Notes: a model not told the origin generated them from the letters alone. Positions 16,452 to 26,423 are shown, counted from the stretch's first letter. The stretch: DNA of 64,000 nucleotides from JAVVSK01 sp036654235 (GCA_036654235.1 JAVVSK010000003.1:88640-152639), one strand, 5' to 3'. Translations and numbers: made by a program.

Positions 16452-17582
16452 TCACTTTATCAATTTTTCAAATGACTTATCGGATGAAAAATTAACTATA
16501 TTATATAAAAACATTATTTCGTCTATATCGTTTTCCAATATATATGCATTTACATCTTGATTAAAATAACGAAGGTCAATAACACAAATGTTTTTATAAT
16601 CTCCTATTAAGAAGGGTATAAATGAATTAGCAAAAGAATCCTTAAATACTAATAGGTTTTTTCCGTCAGCATTGTCTGTTTTTATCTTAACTTCCGGAGG
16701 ATTTCCACCTAAAAACAGCTGGTATTTGTCCTTCGTATTGAGCTTATTGAGGTCGTATACGCTACTCGTCACTTCTTTTCCGTAATTGTATTCCACAGAA
16801 TAATTTTCCCGATGCTTTGGTTCGAATATATATATACTGTCATCGGCGGAATTAAGGTTGAGCGCCTTTGAGTAAAGCGCTCCGCGAAACGCTGTCGTCA
16901 TCAATTTTACATCATAATCGTCTATATCGACGGAAGAAAGACCTTTAGCGTTTCGCAATGCCTGATATGCGTAAAAAGCTCCGAGGGTTGTCCAATGATG
17001 ATCCGTCTTGTAGAATATATATTCCGATGATTTTTCGTTCAACACTTCTCGAACGTCAATAAAACCGCAGTCTATGCTCGCTTTAATATTATCTATTTCA
17101 GAAGACTGATTAAAGTATGGCGCATATGGTGGGAGCTTATCTTTCAGAACAAGAGCCGCGTTTGGCGAAAGCAAAAGCGAAACTGTTATATTAGAATGTC
17201 GCGCCATAAAAGCATTTACAGTTTCGACATTGCTCTTCGTTTGCGCATTGTCAAAATCGCCATCCCGGATTTTCTCGAATAAATATTTTTCTTTCCCAAG
17301 GTAAACCCCGCCGATATCCTTATTCAGCATCATCTGCTGCGTTAGCGTTTTAAAGGATATCAGCTCATTCCTTAGAAAAAATTGATCATCAATATATTTT
17401 TCGGCAGTAGATGTAAACTTTCCGGAAACTATGCTTTCAAAAGACATCTCAACCTCAGTGGTCAAAAAACGGTTTTCATTTTCTGAAAAATCGCTATCGG
17501 GAATTATAATTCCCGATACAACAAAAAACACTATTATAGCGCAAAAAAGCGCAGTGGTAATGGCAGCGGTAGCTTTTTTCAA
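16452..17582 (-). CDS. DHHW-motif protein (AlgJ/AlgX-like partner of O-acetyltransferase)
   Basis: The product is 376 aa. An N-terminal membrane anchor (about 5-28) is followed by an extracytoplasmic SGNH-like domain. The hallmark KTDHHWTTLGAFYAY (about 195-209) and the later VFKDSFANSFIPFL place it in the DHHW family, which works with MBOAT proteins in acetylating exported polysaccharides. The start is a TTG with an excellent GAGGAGGTG upstream. It follows the MBOAT gene after 14 nt. Confidence 0.88.
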   Translation of the reverse strand: MKKATAAITTALFCAIIVFFVVSGIIIPDSDFSENENRFLTTEVEMSFESIVSGKFTSTAEKYIDDQFFLRNELISFKTLTQQMMLNKDIGGVYLGKEKYLFEKIRDGDFDNAQTKSNVETVNAFMARHSNITVSLLLSPNAALVLKDKLPPYAPYFNQSSEIDNIKASIDCGFIDVREVLNEKSSEYIFYKTDHHWTTLGAFYAYQALRNAKGLSSVDIDDYDVKLMTTAFRGALYSKALNLNSADDSIYIFEPKHRENYSVEYNYGKEVTSSVYDLNKLNTKDKYQLFLGGNPPEVKIKTDNADGKNLLVFKDSFANSFIPFLIGDYKNICVIDLRYFNQDVNAYILENDIDEIMFLYNIVNFSSDKSFEKLIK

Positions 17583-17596
17583 GAAAATTCACCTCC

Positions 17597-19018
17597 TCAA
17601 AATCTAAAATACAAAAACGGATTGTAGGCAGAGCCGCTCATAAAGCAGATGCAGAGAACAAAGAGTCCAATATACGCGGCTATTTCACATGCGGCATAAA
17701 CTCCCCCGTTTGAAAATGGTTTTGTTTTCAAATAGCTTTTAAAGCGCTTTGAAAGCTGCGTCGACGCAATAACGCATATCGCAATTAATATTATATTGGT
17801 ATAGAACAAGTAAATCGTATCGCTGTTTGCGAATCCTGCACCGTTTAGCCCAAACATGGCTTTTAAGTACATTCCGAGCCTCCCCATATCATCAAACGCG
17901 AATATTACCCAGCTTAGTATTACAAAAAGCATAGTATAAATATGACCAATGAAGCGCGGTAGTTTTTCCAATATTTTATTAAGAAACAGCTTTTCAATTA
18001 TAAGTAAAACGCCAAAATAGATCCCCCATATAACAAAATTCCAACTCGCACCATGCCAAAGTCCCGTTATTGCCCAGACTATAATAATATTCCGAATAAG
18101 CTTTGCTTTCCCGTTTCTGCTTCCGCCGAGAGGAATATAGAGATACTCCTTAAACCAGGTGCCAAGAGAAATATGCCATCTGCGCCAAAACTCCGTTATA
18201 CTCTTTGATATATAGGGATAGTTGAAGTTTTCCAAAAATTCGAATCCAAACATGCTTGAAAGTCCGATAGCCATATCCGAATAACCCGAAAAATCAAAGT
18301 ATATCTGAAAGGTAAAGGCTATTGCGCCGATCCATGCGGTAGATGCGGGAAGCCCGGCAGGGTTCATCGTGGAAATTTGTTCATATAAAAGTCCTATATT
18401 ATTAGCAAGAAGCACTTTTTTTGCAAGACCTACAGCAAAACGCTGTACACCATAGGCAAATTTTTCAACGCTCTCCGTTCTGTTTTTTAATTGATACGCA
18501 ATCGTCTTGTAGCGCACAATCGGACCCGCTATCAACTGCGGAAATAAAGAAATGAAAAGACCAAAATCTATTATGTTTTTCTGCGCACCGACCTCGCGCC
18601 TATATACATCGATAATATAAGACATTGCCTGAAACGTATAGAAGGAAACGCCTATTGGCAGTGCAACGCCTAAGGTCGGTATTTTTAATGTGAACAGATT
18701 ATCAACATTGGTTATAAGAAAGTCGGTGTATTTGAAAAATCCCAGTATCAAAAGATTGGCAATTACCGCAATAATGAAAACGGCTGTCTTTTGTTTATTC
18801 TTGCTTTTCAATTGACATTTTTCTATCCATAAGCCAAATACATAGTCCATACAGATAGTAAACAGCATTATAAATATATACACGGGTTCGCCCCATGCGT
18901 AAAAAATCAGGCTTATTATAAGAAGCCAAAGATTTTTCACCTTACGTGGACAAACAAAATATATAAGCAGCGCGATGGGTAAAAAAGCGAAAACGAATGT
19001 AATACTACTAAAAACCAC
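17597..19018 (-). CDS. MBOAT-family membrane O-acyltransferase (AlgI-like)
   Basis: The product is 473 aa with about ten membrane segments. It transfers acyl (acetyl) groups across the membrane to polysaccharide. Conserved segments: LFPQLIAGPIVRY, IYFDFSGYSDMAIGL, FWRRWHISLGTWFKEYLYIP, and GLWHGASWNFVIWG with the catalytic His. The start is GTG with AGAGG 7 nt upstream. Together with the DHHW protein it forms an O-acetylation module for the adjacent exopolysaccharide genes. Confidence 0.93.
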   Translation of the reverse strand: MVFSSITFVFAFLPIALLIYFVCPRKVKNLWLLIISLIFYAWGEPVYIFIMLFTICMDYVFGLWIEKCQLKSKNKQKTAVFIIAVIANLLILGFFKYTDFLITNVDNLFTLKIPTLGVALPIGVSFYTFQAMSYIIDVYRREVGAQKNIIDFGLFISLFPQLIAGPIVRYKTIAYQLKNRTESVEKFAYGVQRFAVGLAKKVLLANNIGLLYEQISTMNPAGLPASTAWIGAIAFTFQIYFDFSGYSDMAIGLSSMFGFEFLENFNYPYISKSITEFWRRWHISLGTWFKEYLYIPLGGSRNGKAKLIRNIIIVWAITGLWHGASWNFVIWGIYFGVLLIIEKLFLNKILEKLPRFIGHIYTMLFVILSWVIFAFDDMGRLGMYLKAMFGLNGAGFANSDTIYLFYTNIILIAICVIASTQLSKRFKSYLKTKPFSNGGVYAACEIAAYIGLFVLCICFMSGSAYNPFLYFRF

Positions 19019-19030
19019 GTAATACCTCTT

Positions 19031-19111
19031 AAAAAAAGCTAAAGGTAAAAAAGAATCTCCCGTTCAGCATAATTTATGTTGTTGCCGGGCGACAGCATTT
19101 TCCCTTTAGCT
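19031..19111 (-). terminator. Long structured intercistronic element with terminator-like 3' end
   Basis: Between the DUF4358 gene and the MBOAT gene. Minus strand: outer stem AGCTAAAGG/CCTTTAGCT (19103-19111 and 19037-19045), inside it CCCG/CGGG and CAACATAA/TTATGCTG, then seven T. The nested arrangement is more elaborate than a plain terminator and could be an attenuator. No known riboswitch family recognised. Confidence 0.6.
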
Positions 19112-19128
19112 AATAGTTTTAACCTTTG

Positions 19129-19587
19129 TCAGTTAAAATATTTATTGATGATTTCCCCTGATTTTGCGTCGCCTGAAACACAAACTACAAGGTATTTGCC
19201 CTTAACCTTTATTATCGCCTTGTCCAGCCTTTGAATTTCAGCCGGAACATAGTCGAGAAACGCCTCTTTTTGATCTTTTATATGCTGTTCGGCAATTGCG
19301 TGCGCATTGGATGCGTCTTTATCGGTTTTAAACTCAAAAAGTGAAACTTCCTCGGCTGTCGCGCCGCTCCCGATGTACATTATAGCTTTTTCAACGTTTG
19401 TAAACTCATAGGTACGGTCAATGTTGCTTTTGTCGGTAGGCGTAAGCGCATCATCAAACTTTACACCGGCTATAATTTCTTCTCCGACCTTCGTTATATC
19501 GATTGTAGGGTTTGGAGTCGACGGAGAGCACGCTGATAAAGCTATGCACATTAGAAACGTAAGTAATCCGCAAATCATTTTTTTCAT
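19129..19587 (-). CDS. DUF4358-type lipoprotein
   Basis: The product is 152 aa. A signal peptide ends in the lipobox LSAC (Cys20). The remainder (YIGSGATAEEVSLFEFK then a helical region and KGKYLVVCVSGDA) fits the DUF4358 family, which in Clostridia is repeatedly encoded beside MBOAT/DHHW/SGNH genes. AGGAGA precedes the ATG. Function unknown; context suggests the cell surface polysaccharide module. Confidence 0.8.
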   Translation of the reverse strand: MKKMICGLLTFLMCIALSACSPSTPNPTIDITKVGEEIIAGVKFDDALTPTDKSNIDRTYEFTNVEKAIMYIGSGATAEEVSLFEFKTDKDASNAHAIAEQHIKDQKEAFLDYVPAEIQRLDKAIIKVKGKYLVVCVSGDAKSGEIINKYFN

Positions 19588-19607
19588 GGTTTGTATCTCC
19601 TGTTTTT

Positions 19608-20513
19608 TTATTTAACAGTATGAGTTTTTAAAAACTCGTACCATTTTTTACAGTATGACTTATTTAAATGCACACCATCGCTTGCCGCACCCTCGGGTAA
19701 GCATCCATTTTCATCGGCAAGAGCTGAATGCGTATCTAAACAAAATATTTTCTTCTCCTCAGCCATTTTTTTAATCAATCCATTATACAAAAAAACTCTG
19801 GTGTTGTTTTCTGCATACTTTTCAGGATGATCATCTGAATATTTTTTACTAAGGGGCATTATAAGCTGAATATATATATCCGCGTTCTTATTGATAGCGC
19901 GCAAATCATCTATGAGTTTTCCGTACCTACTTATAAATACGTCTTCGGCTTCCCAACCAAGCTCATTTAATCCAAACATTATATAAAGCTTAGCATAGTC
20001 GGTTCTTTTTAAAGCGTCCATAACCGTATATTTTTTATCGCCCATTTTGATGACTTCTTTCGTATATATGGACGAAATATTTAGACCTTTATAAGCGTAA
20101 AACTTAGTATTCGGCAAAACAATATTCATAGCTAGTCCTTCGGTCCTCGAATCACCGATAAAAACAACATCATCAAAATAGCGGTCATCAACACTATCGC
20201 TTTTTTTTACAAATTCAGAAAAATCATAATCTGCGGTGATATTAGCATTAGTTGAATCAGGATTTTTTTGAGTCGTCTGAGGTAACGCGGAAGAAGAAGG
20301 CAAAACCGTAGGAATAGGAGTCAGCATAGCGCCGGATGATACGGGTGGCGTTTGAGCCGCGCCTATATCATTCGAACGTTGCGCATTCGCAAGCAATACA
20401 GCAAAAATTATAATCAGTATCAATAGGAAAAGCAAAACAAAGAATATAACGGTAAGTAGAGATCTTGATACCCTCAAATATTTTTTTTTATCATCAAATG
20501 CTGAATGCTCCAT
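19608..20513 (-). CDS. Membrane-anchored SGNH/GDSL hydrolase
   Basis: The product is 301 aa from ATG 20513, with GGGGGAG just upstream. A cytoplasmic N-tail is followed by a single TM (about 20-45), a Ser/Pro/Thr-rich linker, and an extracytoplasmic SGNH domain. The nucleophile block is VFIGDSRTEGLAM, the Asn block lies in MFGLNELGW, and the C-terminal catalytic pair is SDGVHLN. Such enzymes esterify or de-esterify polysaccharides. A consensus promoter lies directly upstream, so it heads the SGNH-DUF4358-MBOAT-DHHW unit. Confidence 0.88.
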   Translation of the reverse strand: MEHSAFDDKKKYLRVSRSLLTVIFFVLLFLLILIIIFAVLLANAQRSNDIGAAQTPPVSSGAMLTPIPTVLPSSSALPQTTQKNPDSTNANITADYDFSEFVKKSDSVDDRYFDDVVFIGDSRTEGLAMNIVLPNTKFYAYKGLNISSIYTKEVIKMGDKKYTVMDALKRTDYAKLYIMFGLNELGWEAEDVFISRYGKLIDDLRAINKNADIYIQLIMPLSKKYSDDHPEKYAENNTRVFLYNGLIKKMAEEKKIFCLDTHSALADENGCLPEGAASDGVHLNKSYCKKWYEFLKTHTVK

Positions 20514-20563
20514 TTCTCCCCCTAAAAAAAATACGGCACTAAAATATACCGCCAATGCTCAAA

Positions 20564-20592
20564 ATTGTACCTGATTACCTTAATCTTGTCAA
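20564..20592 (-). promoter_or_regulatory. Promoter of the SGNH-DUF4358-MBOAT-DHHW unit
   Basis: TTGACA (20587-20592), 17-nt spacer, TACAAT (20564-20569), minus strand. The stretch from here to about 20880 holds nothing else recognisable. Confidence 0.85.
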
Positions 20593-20884
20593 GGTATTTT
20601 GCAAAAAATCCAGGCAAAACACGTGAAAATATAGGTAATCAACCTTAAAGTCTTTTGCAAAGAAAAATCAGTACTAGCACGAAATTTTAAGTTTGCCGCT
20701 AGTCCAGGAATGTCACCGGATCACATTTTTATTATATATATCATGCATTTTATTGTAATATTAACTATGCTTAGTTTTTAATAATTCTATGTTTTTCTTA
20801 TAAACAAACCTTCCGGTTTTATTTTTTTATTCAAATACATATTATAAAATAGTATTCGTAAACAAGGAATTTAAAGATAATTTT

Positions 20885-21470
20885 CATTTTTCCCTGGAAA
20901 ATATGCCGCACCTTTTTTATAAAATATATTATGATTAGTTTGTCCTTATATGTATAATCTGATAAGTCTGTTCGTCAATTTTATTTATAGTCTCAAAAGT
21001 ATATGCAGGATCATGCTTTGGGCGCCAATTAAATTTTGAATTAGGTCAACCGAAAAAAGACGGGTTCATTACTAATCGTCCAAGCATCTGTTTAAAAGCA
21101 AACCGGATTAAATGTTAGCCATAGAATCTCTAGATCGTGTATTAGATATACTTTTTCGAATCTTGGTTTTTCGTTTATAACAAACTCACTGTTTTCACGA
21201 GCAATTGTTTTAATAATAATCCATGTTCTTCAATGATTGGCCTGTGAATAAAGTTAGCTTTATATGGTATAGATTGTATACCAATAAATCCATCATAACC
21301 ATCTCGAACATTTTTTTGAGAAACACCTCATATATGGAAATTAGAAAATAAGTAGAAGTAATAATATCCTTATAAATTACAGTTTTTCCATTTTCTGCTG
21401 TTATTTTATTATAACCAAACAGTATTGGTATATTGTTTGGTTCATTTTATCATTAATCATTTGAATTTTT
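20885..21470 (-). pseudogene. Degraded polysaccharide-deacetylase-like gene
   Basis: No open frame survives, but fragments in different minus-strand frames line up with one protein family. In order they are: IPILFGYNKI, GKTVIYKDIITSTYFLIS, GYDGFIGIQSIPYKANFIH followed by RPIIEEHG, then KPRFEKVYLIHDLEILW (in place of the usual THDVD catalytic block), then KHDPAYTFETINKID. Several frameshifts and stops separate them. Secreted or wall-associated polysaccharide deacetylase-like proteins with an N-terminal DUF7033-type domain have this order. It sits in the exopolysaccharide locus between wzx and the SGNH gene. Confidence 0.6.
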
Positions 21471-21480
21471 CCTCCGAATT

Positions 21481-22830
21481 TCACATCCATATATTTATTA
21501 CAGAGGTAAATAAGATGCAAATTAAGCAATAAATAAATGAAATTATTAAAAATTTAAATGAGTATTTTTTTAGGCATCTAAAACTAATAAAAATATCAAT
21601 TATGTTATAAACAGTACTCGCTATAGCAAAACACGTTATCGTACCTATTAATGTTTTAAATATTGAAACTCCAATTATTAAAGAAATTATAATAATAATT
21701 GCTTGAAATAGGGAAACCAGTAAATTTATTTTTTGTTTATTTATCGTAACTCTACAGTATGTGATACAATTATTGCAAAAAGTAAATACATACTGTAACG
21801 CCAAAATTGAAGCCAATTTCCCTGCTATTCGCCATTGATCTCCCAAAATAAATGAAAATATAGGCTCGCCAAAAGCCATCAATATGATTATTGGTATAAT
21901 AGACAGTAACATCAATTTGGTTATTAATGAAAAAGTAAAGTCCGCAATATCTTCACCATCTCTATATTTTTGTGTTACTGTTCTAAAATATATCGTTTGT
22001 ATGGGCGCTGCAATTAAAGATATTGGCATAGTAAATATTTTATTACACATAGAATAATCACCAAGAGCGGAGTTTCCAAAATTACTTGACAATAATTGAT
22101 TTGGCATTTGTGAGGTAAAAGCAGTCATTAAATTTGAAGGGTATTGATATATTATAAAATGCCTATATTTTTTAATGATATATTGCATTTCGGCGAAAGA
22201 TGGTTTCTTTGTAAATGGATTGGCTTTTCTTAGCATATGAATGTTGATTATTGTATATGAGATAATGGAAGCTATATATAATCCGACAGCATCAAGTCCC
22301 AATAATCCCAATGGCAACGTAACTAATAATGTTACTAATGCCCCGATCAAAGGATTTAAGAATAAAACCTTAGTCATTTTTAAACGATTAATATAAATAT
22401 TCATCAGGGAAGAAAGTACCGTCAAATTTATATACACAAACATTATTAATATCGCTACAGGATATGGTATTTGCGAGGTGAAAAATTGATAATATGGCAT
22501 TAGAATCAAGAACCCTAAACATAATACAAAAGATAAAACAAACTGTATTGAAAAACTTGTTCTAAACACTTTTTCGCTTTCTTCATCTGTTTTAGGCGCC
22601 ATTATTGCAGATCCAAGACCCATTCCGATAAATCCAATAATGATAGTTGCTGTTGAGATTATGATACCAAAATCGCCGTATGATTCTTTGCTGTATATTC
22701 TGCTTATTATCGGAACGCTAAACAAATTAATTAACTGTGCAATAATCTGCCCGGAAGATAACGCTGCAACGCTCTTCCAGAAATTGTTTCCTTTTATTTT
22801 AGCGATTAAATTATTGATTTTTTTGAACAT
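21481..22830 (-). CDS. Wzx-type polysaccharide flippase (MATE/MVF superfamily)
   Basis: The product is 449 aa with about 12-14 membrane segments. It moves undecaprenyl-linked repeat units across the membrane. The N-terminal FWKSVAALSSGQIIAQLINL and FSVPIISRIYSKESYGDFGI are typical of the polysaccharide_synt family. GGAG lies 6 nt before the ATG. It is AT-rich and flanked on both sides by broken polysaccharide genes, so its substrate pathway may no longer be complete. Confidence 0.9.
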   Translation of the reverse strand: MFKKINNLIAKIKGNNFWKSVAALSSGQIIAQLINLFSVPIISRIYSKESYGDFGIIISTATIIIGFIGMGLGSAIMAPKTDEESEKVFRTSFSIQFVLSFVLCLGFLILMPYYQFFTSQIPYPVAILIMFVYINLTVLSSLMNIYINRLKMTKVLFLNPLIGALVTLLVTLPLGLLGLDAVGLYIASIISYTIINIHMLRKANPFTKKPSFAEMQYIIKKYRHFIIYQYPSNLMTAFTSQMPNQLLSSNFGNSALGDYSMCNKIFTMPISLIAAPIQTIYFRTVTQKYRDGEDIADFTFSLITKLMLLSIIPIIILMAFGEPIFSFILGDQWRIAGKLASILALQYVFTFCNNCITYCRVTINKQKINLLVSLFQAIIIIISLIIGVSIFKTLIGTITCFAIASTVYNIIDIFISFRCLKKYSFKFLIISFIYCLICILFTSVINIWM

Positions 22831-22854
22831 TACTATCTCCAGCTGCTTAACTTA

Positions 22855-23614
22855 AAACCCTTTTTGATATTCGTTTGTACGAAAAATATTCTAGTCCTTT
22901 TTCCATGGTAACTTTTTTCATCTCAATGTATTTACAGTATTGATTATATATCAGCAACGCACATATTTCTTCAATCGCTCCACTATCAAGAATTTCAATA
23001 TTTCCACCTAAATTGCGACAGTATGACTTTTAACTACTGTTGCAAAATGCTTTCTACCATAAAACTTATTGACATCCCGAAAAAAACGTCTATATCTGAC
23101 GCCATATAAATTTTAAAATAATCCTTCGTAGTTAACCTTCAGCGTATTTAATAAAGTAGTTATGTTGTACTATTTCAAACTCCATAGCCTTAGCCCAATC
23201 TCCTGAATTTTGAATTATGCGCTCTTTTATTGCATTAATCAAATTAAATGTTTTTTCTCCGGCTTTATTTTATTGCCATGCCAAATAATATTATTATTTT
23301 TATATTGTATTTTTAGCTAATACATTAAACGACCTCTTCACGGTTTGTAAAATCGATATATTCCGGATCGCATCTGATTTGCAATATTTTTCTTCTTTTC
23401 TCATTCTTATAATTCTAACACTACCCTTGTTAATATAATCTTCTTGCAGTGTATCTGTGATTCCTCCATCGTCTGTATATTTATACGTTGTCGCTATAAT
23501 TGTAATATTATTGCACATTTTTTTATTATATTGGTTTGTTATGCTGATGTGAGCATCCTTGGTTATAATAATAATTAAGCAAATATGCAAAACTTCATTA
23601 ATAATTCCCCTCAA
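22855..23614 (-). pseudogene. Broken family-4 glycosyltransferase gene
   Basis: The first 104 codons are open (23614-23300, TTG or later start). They resemble the N-terminal Rossmann half of GT4 enzymes: VLHIC, TNQYNKKMCNNITIIATTY, then DYINKGSVRIIRM. The frame then stops at 23300. Further downstream, fragments in shifting frames (FEIVQHNYFIKYAEG, VRYRRFFRDVNKFYG, HFATVVKSHTVA, GNIEILDSGAIEEICALL, KGLEYFSYKRISKRVLS) look like the C-terminal half of a sugar transferase. Whether both halves come from one gene is not certain. It overlaps the acetyltransferase stop by 17 nt. Confidence 0.5.
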
Positions 23615-24266
23615 TAAATTTTTCTATATCATCAAATGCATCCGCATTTTCTTTTATCCACTCAATAGGTCTATCCCACCATTTAATTTCTAACAATGCT
23701 TTAATTTGTTCCTCATTGAATCTATATTTTATCACTTTTGCAGGAATACCTCCGACGACTGCATATGGTGGAACATCTTTGGTTACAAGTGAACCGGCAG
23801 CAACAATTGCCCCGTCTCCAACGGAAACCCCGGAAAGAATCAATGCATCGGTAGCTACCCATACATCATTCCCTATAACAATAGAATGTTTGTTTTTTTC
23901 ATCGGCATACGTGTATTCATCAAACTTTTGCGCATTTACAAAGTGAGGTCTGAATTTGCAACTATTGGAATAAAAGCTTGGGTATGTCGAAACAAAAACA
24001 GAAGTTGGATGATTGCCTGAAACAACTTTAACACCTGATGCAATGGAAACAAATCGCTTTATACTCGCGTCTATCTGGCAATTATCTCCTATATATGAGC
24101 CATATCCTATTTCTCCGTTAAACGCAGTATTATAACCTATATAATTATTGCCTTCAAAAATATTTTTTTTACCCAAAGTTGATCGGCTGCAAAAATGCAC
24201 ATGTTTACCCATTAATTTTATCATGAAAAAGGTCTTCTTAACAAGATTTTTCATTAGACGTATCAT
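23598..24266 (-). CDS. CatB-like left-handed beta-helix O-acetyltransferase
   Basis: The product is 222 aa. Hexapeptide repeats run through IGYNTAFNGEIGYGSYIGDN and VIGNDVWVATDALILSGVSV to GDGAIVAAGSLVTKDVPPYA. The loop NHPTSVFVSTYPSFYSN and the IVGGIPAKVIKYRF end mark the xenobiotic/CatB acetyltransferase subgroup. It probably acetylates a sugar in exopolysaccharide assembly. AAAGGG precedes the ATG. It is intact, unlike its neighbours. Confidence 0.88.
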   Translation of the reverse strand: MIRLMKNLVKKTFFMIKLMGKHVHFCSRSTLGKKNIFEGNNYIGYNTAFNGEIGYGSYIGDNCQIDASIKRFVSIASGVKVVSGNHPTSVFVSTYPSFYSNSCKFRPHFVNAQKFDEYTYADEKNKHSIVIGNDVWVATDALILSGVSVGDGAIVAAGSLVTKDVPPYAVVGGIPAKVIKYRFNEEQIKALLEIKWWDRPIEWIKENADAFDDIEKFIEGNY

Positions 24267-26213
24267 AGTTTTTTCCCTTTCTTATCGTAAACCTCTGATA
24301 CAATGATCTTTTATCAATATGATATCGGTGATAAATACTCAAACAACAGCGATCCTGGTCGCATCACTCTAATGGTCAGCCTTTAGGATATTTAGAGTCA
24401 CTGGCAATTTTTACAATCTAGTGCTACACAAGTTGAAGCGCGCTTCATCCAAGATAAGACCGCTGTTTTCGTCTCTAACTTCAATCATGATGCAAAGTTT
24501 ATATTTAATACAGATTCCACTTCAGCTCAACTTTCTCTTTATATTTCTACAATGAGCACGTTAGCTTTGCCTTCAAACACACCGTCTCTTTTAAAAATCT
24601 TTATACTTTCGTACAAAAAAAACACTTGCAGTCGAATATAAAGCTCATTTTAAATGTCAATATTTGAGCTATCTATGTGTAATAAATCCAAGATAGTTTT
24701 ACGCATAAACCCACCCGCCTTTAAACAAGATACTGTTCTGGGCTCTCTAAAAGATGCGTCGGTATATCGTGAGGTGTATTCATTTTCATGATCCTAAATT
24801 CTAGAATCGCAAATTCCGACTTATGGATTCCAATGCGTCATTGACGAAAAAACGATAAAGCCGAATAATCAATTTTAGTATCAGATACATCGGCAACAAT
24901 AAAATCAATCCGCAAATCGAAAAAAATATATAAGCCGTTTTATGTATTTTTATACATTTCACAAACTTCTCCGGTTAAACTTTCCGGATAAAAATCGGCT
25001 CATCGAAACAGAAGCCCCTTGACTTTCGTTCTCAGGAATAAGTATGTTTGTCAATTTTTATCCTATAAAAAAGAAACTTCATAGAGCAACTTTTTATAGC
25101 ACCTGCGCTGTATAAAAACCCATTCATAGTAAAACAAAACAGCCAAGCTAGTCACACTATAACGTCAAGCATAGTCACTGTATAAGCAGCTAGGATGATG
25201 AACAATTGAGCAAAAACACATATAAAACGCTATTGTGCTAAGCTAGACCGCGGGTTCAAACCGCTTACATTGTTATTCTAAAGAACAGAGTAAACGCTTT
25301 CAGCTCTTGAATTAACGTATGAAACATAGTAACATACGGCAATTCAACATGCCGAGACTAAATATACACTACTCTATTAATTAAGCGGAAAGAATATATT
25401 AAACACGCATGCTCAATATTGGGTATGCTAACATAATTCGACTCCATAGTCAATATGATTTTGGAAAAACACCATAAAACGTATGAACAAGTTTTCTCAC
25501 CAGACCGCACAACATATCAATTTTTTTGAATCTCTCCTAAATAAAATATTTTATGTAAGTACTTTTTAGGATTGCTGCCTATGGTACGCTTCTTTTTTAC
25601 GCATGAGCGTCCCTTAGCTTCAACGCTCTTCCGTAACGTTTCTTGTAAGCAGGGTTACGCACTAAATTATTATAATGTTTATTTTCAAATGTTCAATGCT
25701 AGGCATCGTATTGTTAGCTATAAGCAAGCCGACCGCAACCGGGGTAAGTTTATGTAATATGTTTTTCTCATACTTAAACGCAAAAACCGCCCATAATAGA
25801 CAATTCGCGCAAAAATATATTCTAAAGCCTTTCAAAAAACGTCTGATTATACTACGGTCACTAGTATAATCAATGTGTCGAAAGCCGAAAAATGGCAATG
25901 GAGATATAACTGATTATTTCGCTTATCTCGCGCTTGATATCTATATTAATTGTTCTTTCTATAGATTGAGTAAATGTATGAATAGTGAGCGATCCTTTTT
26001 TTCATTGCGCAAATAGAAGAACAGTATAGTCTTACGCATTCTGTCGTATATTCCACGCAACGAATACAAATGTCCGAAAACGTGTATGGTACATTACTTT
26101 CCTAAAATTCAAGTTCCATTCTGCTGCTTTAATAATATAGGAAAAAAACAATTAAAATTTCAAAAGAAGCTGTGAAAATCATTGGTCTACATATTGTTAA
26201 ATTGTTGTACTTG
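24267..26213. other. Gene-poor, AT-rich decayed stretch
   Basis: About 1.95 kb with no credible intact gene. Short open stretches exist on both strands (for example 25662-25898 minus) but none has a ribosome binding site plus a recognisable domain. Small peptide-like islands on the minus strand around 24470-24790 and 25640-25890 suggest old coding sequence. Base composition matches the AT-rich polysaccharide locus, not the prophage that begins at about 26214. Confidence 0.5.
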
Positions 26214-26423
26214 TCACAATGCCCCATCTGCTGCCATATCCTCAACGAGGTCGGTAACGGGGTCGCCCGTACTTTGAATATATGCTGCGGTAAAGGGAAT
26301 TCCATTGGGGTCGGACGGGTATACGGCGTGGTTATGCAAACAATAGTAGCCCATCATGCCCGCCGACTCAATATCGCTTATTCTCGCATTTCTTAAGCAC
26401 TGCATTATCATAACGCCCAACAT
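26214..26423 (-). CDS. Small conserved-looking ORF at prophage left end
   Basis: The ORF has 69 codons from ATG 26423; the same frame stays open 9 codons further upstream (including ELSHWE) without another start. It is GC-richer than the flank and rich in structured residues (ISDIESAGMMGYYCLHN; DPNGIPFTAAY; STGDPVTDLVEDM). There is no good Shine-Dalgarno. It lies beyond the integrase terminator and stops exactly where phage composition ends, so it may be a truncated gene. Family not recognised. Confidence 0.35.
   Translation of the reverse strand: MLGVMIMQCLRNARISDIESAGMMGYYCLHNHAVYPSDPNGIPFTAAYIQSTGDPVTDLVEDMAADGAL

Noticed and set aside
25245..25270. GCGGGTTCAAACCGC, which looks like a tRNA T arm
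   Set aside because: No acceptor, D or anticodon arms could be found at the right distances, so it is not called as a tRNA or a tRNA-derived att site.
24267..26213. Insertion sequence in the gene-poor region
   Set aside because: No transposase motif or terminal inverted repeats could be found; fragments are too short to assign.
26219..26228. AATGCCCCA shared between the left prophage edge and the 5' end of tRNA-Ala (55232-55241)
   Set aside because: Nine matching bases between two few-hundred-base regions is within chance, and using it as att would put the host tRNA inside the phage.
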